From NCBI RefSeq assembly GCF_021513275.1, contig NZ_CP090978.1, forward strand, positions 1,612,001 through 1,676,000: a stretch of 64,000 nt of DNA, read 5' to 3'. Origin of the DNA: Paenibacillus hexagrammi (GTDB lineage Bacteria > Bacillota > Bacilli > Paenibacillales > NBRC-103111). The notes under the pieces were generated by a model. The model was given only the letters and a program-made list of their open reading frames with translations, was not told the origin of the DNA and ran no database searches. Made by a program: the position numbers and the translations under genes. Numbering within the stretch: the stretch's first letter is position 1; each line of letters starts with the position of its first letter. Below, in pieces: positions 1-8,670 of the stretch.

Positions 1-1
1 T

Positions 2-340
2 CCTATCGGATCCAAAGCGCTCTTGCAAGCGGCTATTGATCAGGCAGCTGCAGTAGCGGCGGATGAAGCAGCTTCGCAAGAAGATGTAGATCAAGCCGTT
101 ACGGCCTTGAATACGGCACTGCAAACGTTCGTATCCTCCGTGAACACCAAAACGCCTGGCGATGTGAACGGAGATGACAGGTACAGCGTAGGCGACCTTG
201 CCCTTGTAGCGGCCAACTACGGCAAAGACTCTACAGACAGCAACTGGCAGCAAATGAAAGCTATGGACATCAATGGAGATGGAGTTATCAATCTCTTGGA
301 TCTTGCTGCAGTAGCAAGTAAAATTTTGGATGTAGAATAA
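2..340 (+). CDS. C-terminal end of a secreted dockerin protein (partial)
   Basis: The reading frame is open from base 2, so the start lies upstream of the window. What remains is the end of a FIVAR-type three-helix module (about residues 1-45) followed by a type I dockerin with two calcium-binding repeats, seen as DVNGDDRYSVGDL and DINGDGVINLLDL. Dockerins bind cohesin modules and so assemble extracellular enzymes. The same FIVAR-dockerin ending, with clearly related sequence, closes the large protein at 44801-48085, so both probably belong to one secreted family. The catalytic or binding part is not visible, and the enzyme type cannot be named. A perfect hairpin terminator follows the stop. 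Confidence 0.85.
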   Translation, partial: PIGSKALLQAAIDQAAAVAADEAASQEDVDQAVTALNTALQTFVSSVNTKTPGDVNGDDRYSVGDLALVAANYGKDSTDSNWQQMKAMDINGDGVINLLDLAAVASKILDVE

Positions 341-348
341 TGGAGTGG

Positions 349-380
349 CTGAAGTCCTGTTCTTCGGAACAGGGCTTCAG
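349..380 (+). terminator. Rho-independent terminator
   Basis: The arms CTGAAG-T-CCTGTTC and GAACAGG-G-CTTCAG enclose a TTCG tetraloop, then TTTG. It ends the dockerin gene and directly abuts dispersed repeat copy A. Confidence 0.75.
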
Positions 381-450
381 TTTGTTGATAAAGTGAGTTC
401 CATTACGAGCTTCAGTAGATGTTCTCCGATCACTGTTGACATTTTGTTGT
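381..450 (+). repeat. Dispersed intergenic repeat, copy A (left half)
   Basis: This stretch contains TTGATAAAGTGAG, CCATTACGAGCTTCAGTAG, TTCTCCGATC and CTGTTGACATTTTGTT. It matches the left half of the complete element at 36840-37001 and the copies near 1343, 3764 and 8671. It begins right after a terminator hairpin, as the other copies do. The right, inverted half is not recognisable here. Confidence 0.75.
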
Positions 451-527
451 TCTTAATGTGGAAAAATATTCCTATCTATTTTAGACTGGAATGGAAACTA
501 GCATTTTGTAAGAGGGAGAGGATCGGG

Positions 528-1121
528 ATGAAAGAAGACTTGGCAGCTCTGCTGGAAGAGCTTTATCAATTCGGAATCGACCATGACGCGGTGCATCAAG
601 AAAAGAACATGAGAATGAGGAACATCACGCCGGCAACCGGTGAATTCCTTACTTTTATGGTGCATCAGGTACAAGCGAAGCGGGTGCTTGAAATCGGTAC
701 CTCCAATGGGTATTCTACCTTATGGCTGGCTGCGGCCGCGCAGGAAACAGGAGGTAGTGTAACCACGCTGGAGTTTGATGCCGCCAAGGCGAATTTGGCT
801 CACATGAATTTTCAGAAGTCTGGCCTTGATTCCGTCATAGAGCTGATCGTAACGGATGCGGGCTTATATCTACAACAGCACGAAGAGGAATTCGATCTTA
901 TTTTTATGGACTCCGACCGCACCGAGTATGTTTCCTGGTGGCCGATGATACTGCGAGTTCTCCGGCAAGGGGGACTGATTGCAGTGGACAATGCCTGTTC
1001 CCATGCAGAGGAAATTCAACCGTTTCTAGAACTGGTTCAAAGCTCAAATGATGTAAAAGTCATAAGGATTCCTATGGAACAGGGAATATTGCTAATTACT
1101 CGAGCTGTTCAAGTTAGTTGA
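528..1121 (+). CDS. SAM-dependent O-methyltransferase
   Basis: This is a 197-residue class I methyltransferase of the O-methyltransferase family 3 type (YrrM/catechol OMT-like). It would transfer a methyl group from S-adenosylmethionine to a hydroxyl on an unidentified substrate. Motif I is visible as VLEIGTSNGYSTLWLA (around residues 54-69), and an acidic FMDSDRTEY stretch and GGLIAVDNA strand follow, as in this fold. An upstream extension of the frame to 345 exists, but ATG 528 is preceded by AGAGGGAGAGG at good spacing, and the shorter product fits the family length. It stands alone between a dockerin gene and a DUF3231 remnant. The substrate cannot be inferred. Confidence 0.85.
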   Translation: MKEDLAALLEELYQFGIDHDAVHQEKNMRMRNITPATGEFLTFMVHQVQAKRVLEIGTSNGYSTLWLAAAAQETGGSVTTLEFDAAKANLAHMNFQKSGLDSVIELIVTDAGLYLQQHEEEFDLIFMDSDRTEYVSWWPMILRVLRQGGLIAVDNACSHAEEIQPFLELVQSSNDVKVIRIPMEQGILLITRAVQVS

Positions 1122-1142
1122 TATTTTGCTTGATCATGCTGA

Positions 1143-1340
1143 ATGGTATACCTGAAGCTAGCGAATAATACAATTATTCCTAATTTCAGGCGCGATATTA
1201 CCGCCGATTACGTTCGATTAACAGCTGAAACATTAAAGTTCGCAGATGACATCATCAAAGAGATGGTTGAGAAACGGTGGTTAGAGCAGCCTCCCAAGTC
1301 ACCAGATAGATATGAATTAGCCGGTGTCCCGGTCCGGTAG
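1143..1340 (+). pseudogene. DUF3231 fragment (C-terminal remnant)
   Basis: Sixty-five codons match only the C-terminal end of DUF3231 proteins, the paired four-helix family common in Bacillus and Paenibacillus. The sequence DYVRLTAETLKFADD and the following KRWLEQPP line up with YLRLAAEIGTYADD and NKWLEKMP at the end of the DUF3231 gene at 54251-55283 in this window. The remaining roughly 280 residues are absent upstream, there is no convincing ribosome site, and the preceding gene ends only 21 bases away. I read it as a decayed duplicate. Repeat copy B begins three bases after the stop. Confidence 0.65.
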
Positions 1341-1342
1341 GA

Positions 1343-1386
1343 GGAGAATAGCTGCTGAAGCTCGTAATGGAGCCTACTTGATCAAC
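1343..1386 (-). repeat. Dispersed intergenic repeat, copy B (left half)
   Basis: On the minus strand this reads TTGATCAAGTAGG, TCCATTACGAGCTTCAG and CAGCTATTCTCC, closely matching copies A, C, D and E. As in the others, the order is gene, terminator, repeat, here for the minus-strand gene that ends at 1421. Only the left half is present. Confidence 0.75.
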
Positions 1387-1414
1387 AAAAAGATGACCTT
1401 CAGGTCATCTTTTT
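1387..1414 (-). terminator. Bidirectional hairpin terminator
   Basis: The arms AAAAAGATGACCT and AGGTCATCTTTTT form a 13-bp stem with a two-base centre, usable in both directions. It ends the minus-strand gene at 1421. Confidence 0.8.
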
Positions 1415-1420
1415 GTTTGC

Positions 1421-1942
1421 TTATTGTGAATCCCACAACGGTACATGAAAGTGAAACAACAGGTAGCCGGTAATGAGCGAGGAAAGAAAGTAAGCTGCCG
1501 AAGGGTTGGTGTGGTGAATCCTTAGTATGCTAAAGGTCAGGAGGTTGAACCACGTTGACCACAGTAAATTCCAACCATGGGCATGCTCAATGGCCCCGAC
1601 TTCCAATCCGATCCACTCAAAAACGATGTAGATACCGATATATTTCAAAATGTGGATAAGTTCATCTTTCACGCCGGCATGAGCAGGATAGTTGGACAGG
1701 AACAGAAGAACGGTAGCCGGGAAAACCAAGACTGAATAAAAAAACGAAGCGAGCTCCGGACTTAGAAAGGGACTGTATGTATATTTCCATAAATAAAAAT
1801 CTGGGTCATTTACTAACAAGGAATAAACTAAATTCGCTAGCGGCATGAACAATAGGGTCGAGTGATACTGCCGCCATCTTCTCCAATTCGACCATTTCCA
1901 CATCGCAAACAACGACCATATATAAATGGAAATATGTAACAT
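1421..1942 (-). CDS. CBO0543-like membrane protein
   Basis: This is a small integral membrane protein of about 173 residues with four to five hydrophobic segments. Near its N-terminus it has a tryptophan-rich stretch, MWKWSNWRRWRQY, followed by PLANLVYSLL and YPAHAG. This pattern resembles the CBO0543 family found in many copies in Paenibacillus and Bacillus, whose function is unknown. The frame is open to 2014, but ATG 1942 has GGAGTG nine bases upstream and begins directly with the first membrane helix, so it is the preferred start. The gene is monocistronic, with its own terminator at 1387-1414. Confidence 0.65.
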   Translation of the reverse strand: MLHISIYIWSLFAMWKWSNWRRWRQYHSTLLFMPLANLVYSLLVNDPDFYLWKYTYSPFLSPELASFFYSVLVFPATVLLFLSNYPAHAGVKDELIHILKYIGIYIVFEWIGLEVGAIEHAHGWNLLWSTWFNLLTFSILRIHHTNPSAAYFLSSLITGYLLFHFHVPLWDSQ

Positions 1943-2242
1943 GACCTTACACACTCCAATTTGACATCGTGATTGTATAGGGTGCGCCAATCTTTGTGAA
2001 ATTATTCCAAGCACATTTCACTCGATCGTACAAAAAATCTCCGATTTGCTGTATACCAATTCAAATATCTAATTGTTACTATGAAAGCGTATTCTATATA
2101 TCAGCACTTGATCGCTTGGATGCTACTATCTACGATTCTCTTCAAAGATACAGGGGAAATGTTTGAATCCTTATTTACAAACAATTTTTATGTAATAATG
2201 TGCTTAATTCAGCTTTTAAGTACAAATATTATAAAATAAACA

Positions 2243-2271
2243 TTGACATAAGTGTTTGTAAGCGCTATTAT
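2243..2271 (+). promoter_or_regulatory. Sigma-A promoter of the sugar receptor gene
   Basis: The -35 TTGACA (2243-2248) and -10 TATTAT (2266-2271) are separated by exactly 17 bases. This is a near-consensus promoter about 100 bases upstream of the receptor gene. The cre-like operator at 2257-2270 overlaps its spacer and -10, which predicts tight repression. Confidence 0.8.
2257..2270 (+). promoter_or_regulatory. cre-like operator
   Basis: TGTAAGCGCTATTA fits the CcpA cre consensus TGWAANCGNTNWCA at 13 of 14 positions. It lies on the promoter itself. A dedicated LacI-family regulator could bind the same kind of site. Confidence 0.7.
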
Positions 2272-2371
2272 AAAGCCATAAGATACATAATAATTGTAGA
2301 TAAACACAAATTATGTTTTTGTATCTTGTTCTTATTTTTATTTTTATATGATGAAAAAGGGAGCGATTGAA

Positions 2372-3721
2372 TTGAGAATGAAAAAAGTGTTTACGACCAT
2401 GATGGGCGCTTCGATGGTACTTTCTCTGTTAGCGGGGTGTTCAAGCGGTGGAAGTACTTCGGGAGGCGCTTCAACGGAACCCGCCAAGGAGCAAGCGGCA
2501 GCTACAGCTGATTCCGGTTCAGGTAAGTCGGACGGTAAAAAGATTGAGCTGACATATTGGACCCTGTTCGCTGGCGGCGACGGAGAGTACATGGATCAAA
2601 TCATTAGTAATTTCAATAAATCGCAAGATGAGATCTTGATTAAAAACGTGAAATTGGAGTGGGCCGAGTACTACACGAAATTAGTGACAGGCGTATCTGG
2701 AGGCAAAGGCCCGGACATCGGAATTTCTCATACCTCCAAGCTTCCTGAATTGATCAAAGCAGGTGTTGTTACTCCACTGGATGATACGGCTAAAGCAGCT
2801 GGTTTGAAGTGGGAGGACTACAACAGCAATATTTTGAGCTCCGCAACGGTTGATGGCAAGCATTACGCAGTGCCGATCGATACGCATCCATTCATTATGT
2901 ATTACAACAAAAAGCACCTTCAAACCGCCGGACTTCTAGATGGCAACGGCAAGCCGATTCTGGAGCCGGGAGCTGACGGATTCGTGAAGTTCCTCACTAC
3001 CTTGAAGGAGAAACTGCCTAAAGACGTGACGCCTTTTGCCTTCTCCAACAACGCGGACGACCCTTATCGTCTATGGTGGGCGCTTTACTCTCAGCAAGGC
3101 GGCAATGACGTCATTTCCGATGACGGCAAATCCCCGGCTATCGATATGGATAAAGCCATGAAAGCTGCTAATTACATAAAAGATCTGTACTATACGAGCA
3201 AAGTCATTAAACCTCAGGACCCGGATTTCTATAAAACGTTCCAAAGCGGCAAAGGTGCAATCATGATGACGGGCGTATGGGCGACAGGTACGTGGGAAAC
3301 AACGAAAGACCTGGATTTCGGCGCGATGGCCATTCCGAATATTTTCGGTAACACCAAGACATGGGGCGATTCCCATACGATTATTCTGCCTGTAACGGCA
3401 AAAGAGGATCCGAAAAAGCGCGAAGCAGCGTTAAAATTTGCGATGTATGCAACTGAACAGGGCGGCCAAATTTGGGCTAAAGCCGGTCATATTCCAGCAG
3501 ATAGCAAAGTTTTCGAATCCGATGGATATAAAGCGCTCAAATACCGCAGTGATTATAAAGCCGTAGCCAGCGATGTTGTATTCCCTAAAGTGTCGGACAA
3601 AACATGGCCTAAGAATGATATCCTCAAAAAATATCTGGACGAAATTTGGCTTAATAAGACGGCTACCGATGTGGTCTTCAAGAAAATCGACAGCGAGTTG
3701 AAAACATTGTTAGCGAAATAG
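2372..3721 (+). CDS. Carbohydrate ABC transporter substrate-binding lipoprotein
   Basis: This extracellular receptor (solute-binding family 1) is lipid-anchored and delivers a sugar or oligosaccharide to the permeases at 3886 and 4829. The N-terminus has a lysine-rich start, a hydrophobic core and the lipobox LLAGC, followed by a glycine/serine linker. The rest, of usual length at about 449 residues, shows family features such as LTYWTLFAGG and AVPIDTHPFIMYYNKK. TTG 2372 is chosen because AAAGGGAG lies eight bases upstream; ATG 2378 would also work. A near-consensus promoter carrying a cre site precedes it. The partner enzymes (GH2, GH43) suggest a plant-derived oligosaccharide. No ATPase is encoded nearby, so a shared MsmX-type ATPase is expected. 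Confidence 0.88.
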   Translation: MRMKKVFTTMMGASMVLSLLAGCSSGGSTSGGASTEPAKEQAAATADSGSGKSDGKKIELTYWTLFAGGDGEYMDQIISNFNKSQDEILIKNVKLEWAEYYTKLVTGVSGGKGPDIGISHTSKLPELIKAGVVTPLDDTAKAAGLKWEDYNSNILSSATVDGKHYAVPIDTHPFIMYYNKKHLQTAGLLDGNGKPILEPGADGFVKFLTTLKEKLPKDVTPFAFSNNADDPYRLWWALYSQQGGNDVISDDGKSPAIDMDKAMKAANYIKDLYYTSKVIKPQDPDFYKTFQSGKGAIMMTGVWATGTWETTKDLDFGAMAIPNIFGNTKTWGDSHTIILPVTAKEDPKKREAALKFAMYATEQGGQIWAKAGHIPADSKVFESDGYKALKYRSDYKAVASDVVFPKVSDKTWPKNDILKKYLDEIWLNKTATDVVFKKIDSELKTLLAK

Positions 3722-3730
3722 TAAGGAAAC

Positions 3731-3757
3731 AAGCTTGAAGTCCTCGGCTTCAAGCTT
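3731..3757 (+). terminator. Hairpin terminator or attenuator after the receptor gene
   Basis: The arms AAGCTTGAAG and CTTCAAGCTT form a 10-bp stem without a long U-tract. It may partly terminate so that the receptor is made in excess over the permeases. Repeat copy C follows directly. Confidence 0.6.
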
Positions 3758-3763
3758 CAGTTT

Positions 3764-3862
3764 ATTGATAAAACTAGCCTCATTACGAGCTTCAGTAGCT
3801 TTTCTCCGAGTGCTGTCATAGGCACCCGCTACGCTTCTCCGAAAACTACTGAGCTCTCCACC
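3764..3862 (+). repeat. Dispersed intergenic repeat, copy C (both halves)
   Basis: The left half (TTGATAAAACTAG, CATTACGAGCTTCAGTAG, TTTTCTCCG) is followed about 40 bases later by its inverted counterpart (CTTCTCCGAAAACTACTGAG, then CTCTCC). The two arms can fold into a long imperfect hairpin. This is a shorter version of the element at 36840-37001. It lies between the receptor and permease genes, just upstream of the permease ribosome site. Confidence 0.75.
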
Positions 3863-3885
3863 AAGAAAGCGAGGTGTGATGCAGC

Positions 3886-4827
3886 TTGACCACTAATGAA
3901 ATCGAACTGGAGAAACGTGTTGTCAGAGTAAGCTCCCGGACCAAATTGAAGCAATGGGGACTTGATATCAAAGCGTTCCTTTTTCTGCTTCCGTTCTTAA
4001 TCCTTTATATCCTGTTCACGATATTCCCTATGATCAAAGGGCTTCAGATGAGCCTGTACGACTGGACGCTAATCAAGAAAATGGATTTCGTCGGGCTCGG
4101 CAACTATGTGACGATGCTTCACGATGCCGGCTTTTGGCGCGGGTTGTGGAATTCCACGTTATTCGTGATTCTGTCTACACCAACCATGCTGGTGTTCGCC
4201 TTGCTACTGGCAGTTATAGCGAATCAAAAAACGAGACTGCGTAAATTGTTCCGCAGCGTGTTCTTTTTACCGAGTGTTCTATCCGTTTCCGTTGTCTCCT
4301 ACGTGGGTCTGTTTATCGTTCAGCCGTATACGGGATTTTTGAACAATTTGCTTAAACTGCTCGGAATTCTATCAGCCGACCAAGAAATATTTTGGTTAAC
4401 CGAGGCGCCGCTGGCATGGATCGCGATTACCGGTATCACGCTATGGTGGACCGTTGGACTCAATATGATTTTGTATCTATCCGCCATGCAAGAAATCCCG
4501 GATGACATCTATGAAGCGGGCCGCTTAGACGGGGCGACGGACTATCAAATGTTTTTCCGCATCACGCTGCCGCTCCTTGGGCCCATCACGAAAACGATCC
4601 TGATGCTGCAAATTATTGCCTCCTACAAAGTGTTTTTACAAATCTACATCATTACCCGCGGAGGACCAGGGACGGATACGCGGCCTATTATCCAATACAT
4701 TTATGAAGAAGGTATCAAGAACAATCACATGGGTTATGCGGCCACGATGTCCTATGCGCTTTTCGCTATTCTTTTGGTCGTTTCCCTGATTCAAATGAAA
4801 TTGAATTCGAATAAGGGGGCTGCGTAA
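3886..4827 (+). CDS. Sugar ABC transporter permease (MalF/UgpA-like)
   Basis: This is one of two membrane subunits of the importer served by the receptor at 2372. It is about 313 residues long with six predicted membrane segments, the first at about residues 27-47 (FLFLLPFLILYILFTIFP). The permease EAA loop is visible as IYEAGRLDGATDYQMFFRITLPLL near the C-terminal third, the contact site for the ATPase. TTG 3886 is preceded by GAGGTG at nine bases. The next permease begins one base after the stop, so translation is probably coupled. The sequence is intact. The substrate is not identifiable from the permease alone. Confidence 0.9.
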   Translation: MTTNEIELEKRVVRVSSRTKLKQWGLDIKAFLFLLPFLILYILFTIFPMIKGLQMSLYDWTLIKKMDFVGLGNYVTMLHDAGFWRGLWNSTLFVILSTPTMLVFALLLAVIANQKTRLRKLFRSVFFLPSVLSVSVVSYVGLFIVQPYTGFLNNLLKLLGILSADQEIFWLTEAPLAWIAITGITLWWTVGLNMILYLSAMQEIPDDIYEAGRLDGATDYQMFFRITLPLLGPITKTILMLQIIASYKVFLQIYIITRGGPGTDTRPIIQYIYEEGIKNNHMGYAATMSYALFAILLVVSLIQMKLNSNKGAA

Positions 4828-4828
4828 C

Positions 4829-5634
4829 ATGCGAATTGTTCGTTTAACAGCCTCTGTCATTCTTGCACTGCTGTTCCTAGTGCCAATTTCCTGGATGCTC
4901 GTTGTATCCATCAAAGATGAAGGGATGAAAATTACCGGTGTGCTGGATTGGTATAAGCCCCGTACACTTTTGAAACCTACGGCTATATTTTCAATGAAAC
5001 GTCGCTGATGAGATGGATGTTCAACAGCTTGGTTGTGGCAGTCGTGGTGACGGCTTTGACTGTTATCCTCGCTTCTATGAGTTCATTCGCATTATCCAAA
5101 ATCAAATTCCGTTACCAAAGATTCATGTATGTGTTCATCTTGGCAGGGCTGCTGATTCCAGCTGAAGCGATGCTGATTCCTTTATATCAAGTCGTGAAAG
5201 AGCTGCATTTGCTGGATTCCTATCAAGGCTTGATTCTACCCGCTGCTGCGTCGCCTTTTGCCGTTATCGTGCTCAAGAGCTTCTTTGACGGTGTTCCGAA
5301 CGAGCTTCTGGAAAGCGCCGAAATGGATGGCGGCGGCAAGTGGAAGGTGTATTACAGCATCGTCATGCCGCTTGCAAAGCCAGCGCTCGCTTCCATTGTC
5401 ATTCTTACGTTTATCGCGCAGTGGAATAACTTCCTCTGGCCGTTTATCTCGATTACTTCAGAGGAATTGTTTACCTTGCCGATGGGGATTCCGACACTGA
5501 TGTCGCAGTACTCGGAGGATTATGTCAGACCGATGGCCATTAATGCTGTATCCTCTATCCCTGTTATGCTGGCCTTCTTACTCTTCGAACGTCAGATCGT
5601 AAAGGGTCTCAGCTTCTCGGGAATCAAGGGGTAA
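4829..5634 (+). CDS. Sugar ABC transporter permease (MalG-like), frameshifted
   Basis: This is the second membrane subunit. The first 44 codons from ATG 4829 (with AAGGGGG upstream) give the expected N-terminal helix and end near GVLDWYKP. The frame then fails at the C4 run 4958-4961: restoring one C gives YTFETYGYIFNETSLMRW and continues without a break into the open frame from about 5000 to 5634. That part carries the EAA loop LLESAEMDGGGKWKVYYSIVMPLA. If the deletion is real the importer is dead, but the clean single-base gap in a homopolymer suggests sequence error. Full length would be about 268 residues, normal for this family. The acyltransferase gene starts three bases after the stop. 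Confidence 0.82.
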
Positions 5635-5637
5635 GAA

Positions 5638-6813
5638 ATGAGCAAACAGAGAGATTACAGTATGGATATCTTTAAGGGACTGCTTGTGATCGGGATGGTG
5701 TACTGCCATGTCCTGCAGTTCTACAGCGATACGCAACTATTTCCGGAAGCACAGCGCATCATTGATGTTGTGGATATCGTGACCTTCTCGGGCTTTGTAT
5801 TCAGCTTCGGATATGTGGGACAGATCGCCTACTACAACAAACCGCTGAAAGCCGTGTATGGAAGAATGCTGTCTACCGCGGTTAAAACGTTGATTGCTTT
5901 TTATATTTCCGGCACGTATTATCGCTTGTTTCTTGATCGAAAGCCGCTGGACTGGTCAACGATAAAACTGATCCTGGTTCTTCAGGATATTCCGGGATGG
6001 TCGGAATTTCTCGTTTCTTTTTCTATGATCATGCTGGCGGGGCTGGCATTCTTCCACCCACTGCGCCTGCTGCTGGAGAGAAAAGTGTTATTCTGGATTG
6101 TCATTCTTGCGCTTCTGGGTACAACGTATTTGCCGTATGAAGCAGTCAGCATGAATCAGCTGGGACTCTTGATCGGGTCGAAGAAATTCGCCTCTTTTCC
6201 GGCACTGCAATATTTTCCATATTATTTGATAGGCATGTATATGGCGAAGTATAAGGTCGGGTGGAACGGGAGATTTTTGCTGGGCGCCATCGTATCTTCG
6301 GGGATTTTTATCGGTTATGTATGCATGAAGCACGAACTGCCCGAACGCTTTCCGCCCTCACTGTTCTGGATTTTGAGTTCGGCTTTGCTGGTGTATGTGT
6401 ACTTCTTGCTAGCCAAAGCTCTGGCAGGGCAGCTTCCTTACTTCAAGTTCCTACAGCTGCTGGGGCAAAATGTGCTCATATATCTACTGCTCAGCAATAT
6501 TATGATTTTCACACTTAAGCATAATCAAGATGATCTGATTCTCAGCACCGGCAAGTGCCTGTGGCTCGTCATTGGTATTCTTCTTATCATCAGCTTTCTC
6601 ATTCGGATCACAATGCCGCTTCCGGCTGCAACAAGAGCTGTCGCCAACCATACAAGCGATGACGGACATTCAAACCATGCAAGCAGCACAAGCAACACAA
6701 GCAGCACAAGCAATGCAAGCAATGCAAGCAACACAAGCAACATAAGCAACACAAGCAACACAAGCAACACAAGCAACATAAGCCATTCATACAACACTAA
6801 GAGGAGCAGGTAG
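5638..6813 (+). CDS. Acyltransferase-3-like multispan membrane protein
   Basis: This is a 391-residue integral membrane protein with about ten hydrophobic segments. It opens with MDIFKGLLVIGMVYCHVLQF, the signature start of membrane acyltransferases related to OafA/NolL, which O-acylate sugars or polysaccharides with acyl groups taken from the cytoplasm. The catalytic histidine of the first helix is plausibly the H in YCHV. The last 45 residues are a low-complexity Ser/Asn/Thr tail encoded by an exact 9-base tandem array (6681-6779). It is packed between permease and GH2 genes with gaps of three and zero bases, so it belongs to the operon. A role in acylating an imported or surface glycan is inference. 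Confidence 0.7.
   Translation: MSKQRDYSMDIFKGLLVIGMVYCHVLQFYSDTQLFPEAQRIIDVVDIVTFSGFVFSFGYVGQIAYYNKPLKAVYGRMLSTAVKTLIAFYISGTYYRLFLDRKPLDWSTIKLILVLQDIPGWSEFLVSFSMIMLAGLAFFHPLRLLLERKVLFWIVILALLGTTYLPYEAVSMNQLGLLIGSKKFASFPALQYFPYYLIGMYMAKYKVGWNGRFLLGAIVSSGIFIGYVCMKHELPERFPPSLFWILSSALLVYVYFLLAKALAGQLPYFKFLQLLGQNVLIYLLLSNIMIFTLKHNQDDLILSTGKCLWLVIGILLIISFLIRITMPLPAATRAVANHTSDDGHSNHASSTSNTSSTSNASNASNTSNISNTSNTSNTSNISHSYNTKRSR
6681..6779 (+). repeat. In-frame nonamer minisatellite
   Basis: There are eleven contiguous copies of a 9-base unit, AAGCAACAC with variants (AGCAGCAC, AGCAATGC, AGCAACAT), inside the acyltransferase gene. The units encode Ser-Asn-Thr style triplets. Slippage by whole units would keep the frame and only change tail length. 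Confidence 0.9.
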
Positions 6814-8652
6814 ATGATGAGTAAACCATACAGAACAGAGTACCCAAGACCGCAATTTAGAAGAGATCACTGGGTCAATTTAAACGGTGAATGGGAGTTC
6901 GCCTTCGATGACAATCGTGTAGGCATTGAGGAGCGCTGGTATGATCAGCATCCACTTCCGCGTACGATCCAAGTGCCGTTCTGCTTCCAAAGCGAACTTA
7001 GCGCTATCGGTGATATCGGCTTTCACGATACGGTCTGGTACCGCAAAATGTTTACACCGCCTGCGGAGTTTTCAGGCAAACGAATATTTATCCATTTTGG
7101 AGCTGTTGATTATGCCGCTTCCGTGTGGGTGAACGGCCGCCATGTTGTCGACCATGAGGGCGGACATACACCGTTTCAAGCGGATATTACCGATGTGCTC
7201 AAAGAAGAAAACAATGAAATTGTCGTGAGAGCGGAGGATTTCTCCAGAGATGTCACACTTCCTCGCGGGAAGCAGTACTGGCAAGAAAAATCCGCACAAA
7301 TTTTCTATACACGGACAACAGGAATCTGGCAGACGGTATGGGTAGAAGCCGTGGCGGAAGCGCATCTTGCCAAAGTCCGTATGACACCGGACATTGACTC
7401 TAATTCTGTACGCATCGAGCATTATATGACCGGTACGGGACCGGACAAGGAGCTTGAGCTTCAGGTGAAAATCACCTTTAAAGGAGAACCGGTTGCGGAG
7501 GATCGTTTCTCGGTTCAAGGTCCTCAGGAGGTGCGCACGATTTCCGTACACGACTTCAACGATCACAGTATGGGGAGATGGTGGTCTCCAGAGCATCCGA
7601 ACCTGTATGATGTTGAATTTACCCTGCTTCAGAGTGGGAAGGCAGTGGACCAGGTTCAAAGCTACTTCGGCATGCGGAAGATCAGCATCGTCGGAGGGAA
7701 GTTATGCCTTAATAACCGTCCGTATTTCATGAAGCTGGTGCTGGATCAAGGTTATTTTCCAGATGGTGTGCTGACGGCCCCTTCGGATGAAGCGTTTGTG
7801 CAGGATATTCAAATGACCAAAGCCATGGGCTTTAACGGAGCGCGCAAGCACCAGAAGGTCGAAGATCCCAGATACTTGTATTGGGCTGACCGCTTAGGCT
7901 TGCTGGTGTGGGGAGAAATGGCAAATGCCTACCAATACTCATTTGAATATGTCGGGAAAATCACGAAGGAATGGATGGAAGTCGTCTCTCGCGATTATAA
8001 TCATCCCTCTGTCGTGGCTTGGGTCCCGCTTAATGAGAGTTGGGGCGTGCCAAACATACTCATAGAAGAGAAGCAGCGTCAGCACTCTCTCGCGTTGTAT
8101 CATATGACCAAATCACTGGATCAGTCGCGTCCGGTTATTTCCAATGACGGCTGGGAACACACCAAATCCGACATCCTGACGATTCATGATTACGAATGGA
8201 GACGCGAGATCCTGGAGGATCGGTACAGTACCGTAGAGAAAGCGGTAGGTTCCATGCCTGCCAACAGATGGCTTACGTTAGAGGGATATCCGTATGAAAA
8301 TCAGCCGATCCACGTCTCTGAATTTGGCGGCATCTCGTTCAAGAAGAGCGATTGGGAAGGCTGGGGTTATTCCGGGGCAGACAACGAACAAGATTTCTTG
8401 AATCGATTGGTGGCGGTCATTCATCCTATGCTGCAATCGCCTGTTGTACAGGGATTCTGCTATACGCAGCTTACGGACGTTGAACAGGAAATTAACGGGC
8501 TATTGACATATGACCGTAAGCCTAAGCTCCCGTTTGAGGTTATTAAAGCGATTAACGAAGGCAAGGTGCCTGTGTTAAAGGAAGAACAAGCTAGTGGAGT
8601 ACAGCAAAATGAGCAACTAAAACAGCTGGCGGCAGCAAGAGAAGTACAGTAG
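6814..8652 (+). CDS. Glycoside hydrolase family 2 enzyme
   Basis: This is a 612-residue GH2 protein related to beta-galactosidases, beta-glucuronidases and beta-mannosidases. The N-terminal jelly roll is visible from YPRPQFRRDHWVNLNGEWEF, followed by an immunoglobulin-like domain (about residues 195-300) and a TIM barrel. The catalytic acid is in WVPLNESWG (about residue 407) and the nucleophile in HVSEFGG (about residue 502). No signal peptide is present, so it acts on imported oligosaccharide in the cytoplasm. The ATG follows the acyltransferase stop without a gap, and the ribosome site AGGAG lies in that gene's end. A second ATG three bases on is possible. The exact sugar specificity is not evident. 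Confidence 0.88.
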   Translation: MMSKPYRTEYPRPQFRRDHWVNLNGEWEFAFDDNRVGIEERWYDQHPLPRTIQVPFCFQSELSAIGDIGFHDTVWYRKMFTPPAEFSGKRIFIHFGAVDYAASVWVNGRHVVDHEGGHTPFQADITDVLKEENNEIVVRAEDFSRDVTLPRGKQYWQEKSAQIFYTRTTGIWQTVWVEAVAEAHLAKVRMTPDIDSNSVRIEHYMTGTGPDKELELQVKITFKGEPVAEDRFSVQGPQEVRTISVHDFNDHSMGRWWSPEHPNLYDVEFTLLQSGKAVDQVQSYFGMRKISIVGGKLCLNNRPYFMKLVLDQGYFPDGVLTAPSDEAFVQDIQMTKAMGFNGARKHQKVEDPRYLYWADRLGLLVWGEMANAYQYSFEYVGKITKEWMEVVSRDYNHPSVVAWVPLNESWGVPNILIEEKQRQHSLALYHMTKSLDQSRPVISNDGWEHTKSDILTIHDYEWRREILEDRYSTVEKAVGSMPANRWLTLEGYPYENQPIHVSEFGGISFKKSDWEGWGYSGADNEQDFLNRLVAVIHPMLQSPVVQGFCYTQLTDVEQEINGLLTYDRKPKLPFEVIKAINEGKVPVLKEEQASGVQQNEQLKQLAAAREVQ

Positions 8653-8670
8653 GAGCTATCTGAGAGACAC

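Larger units (their letters stand above)
1943..2371. other. Intergenic region before the sugar locus
   Basis: This AT-rich stretch of about 430 bases has no credible gene. It holds the promoter and cre site at 2243-2271. Nothing else was recognised. Confidence 0.6.

Noticed and set aside
6525..6797. Leucine/cysteine-rich minus-strand open frames opposite the acyltransferase tail
   Set aside because: They are the antisense of the nonamer array; no ribosome site and no known protein.
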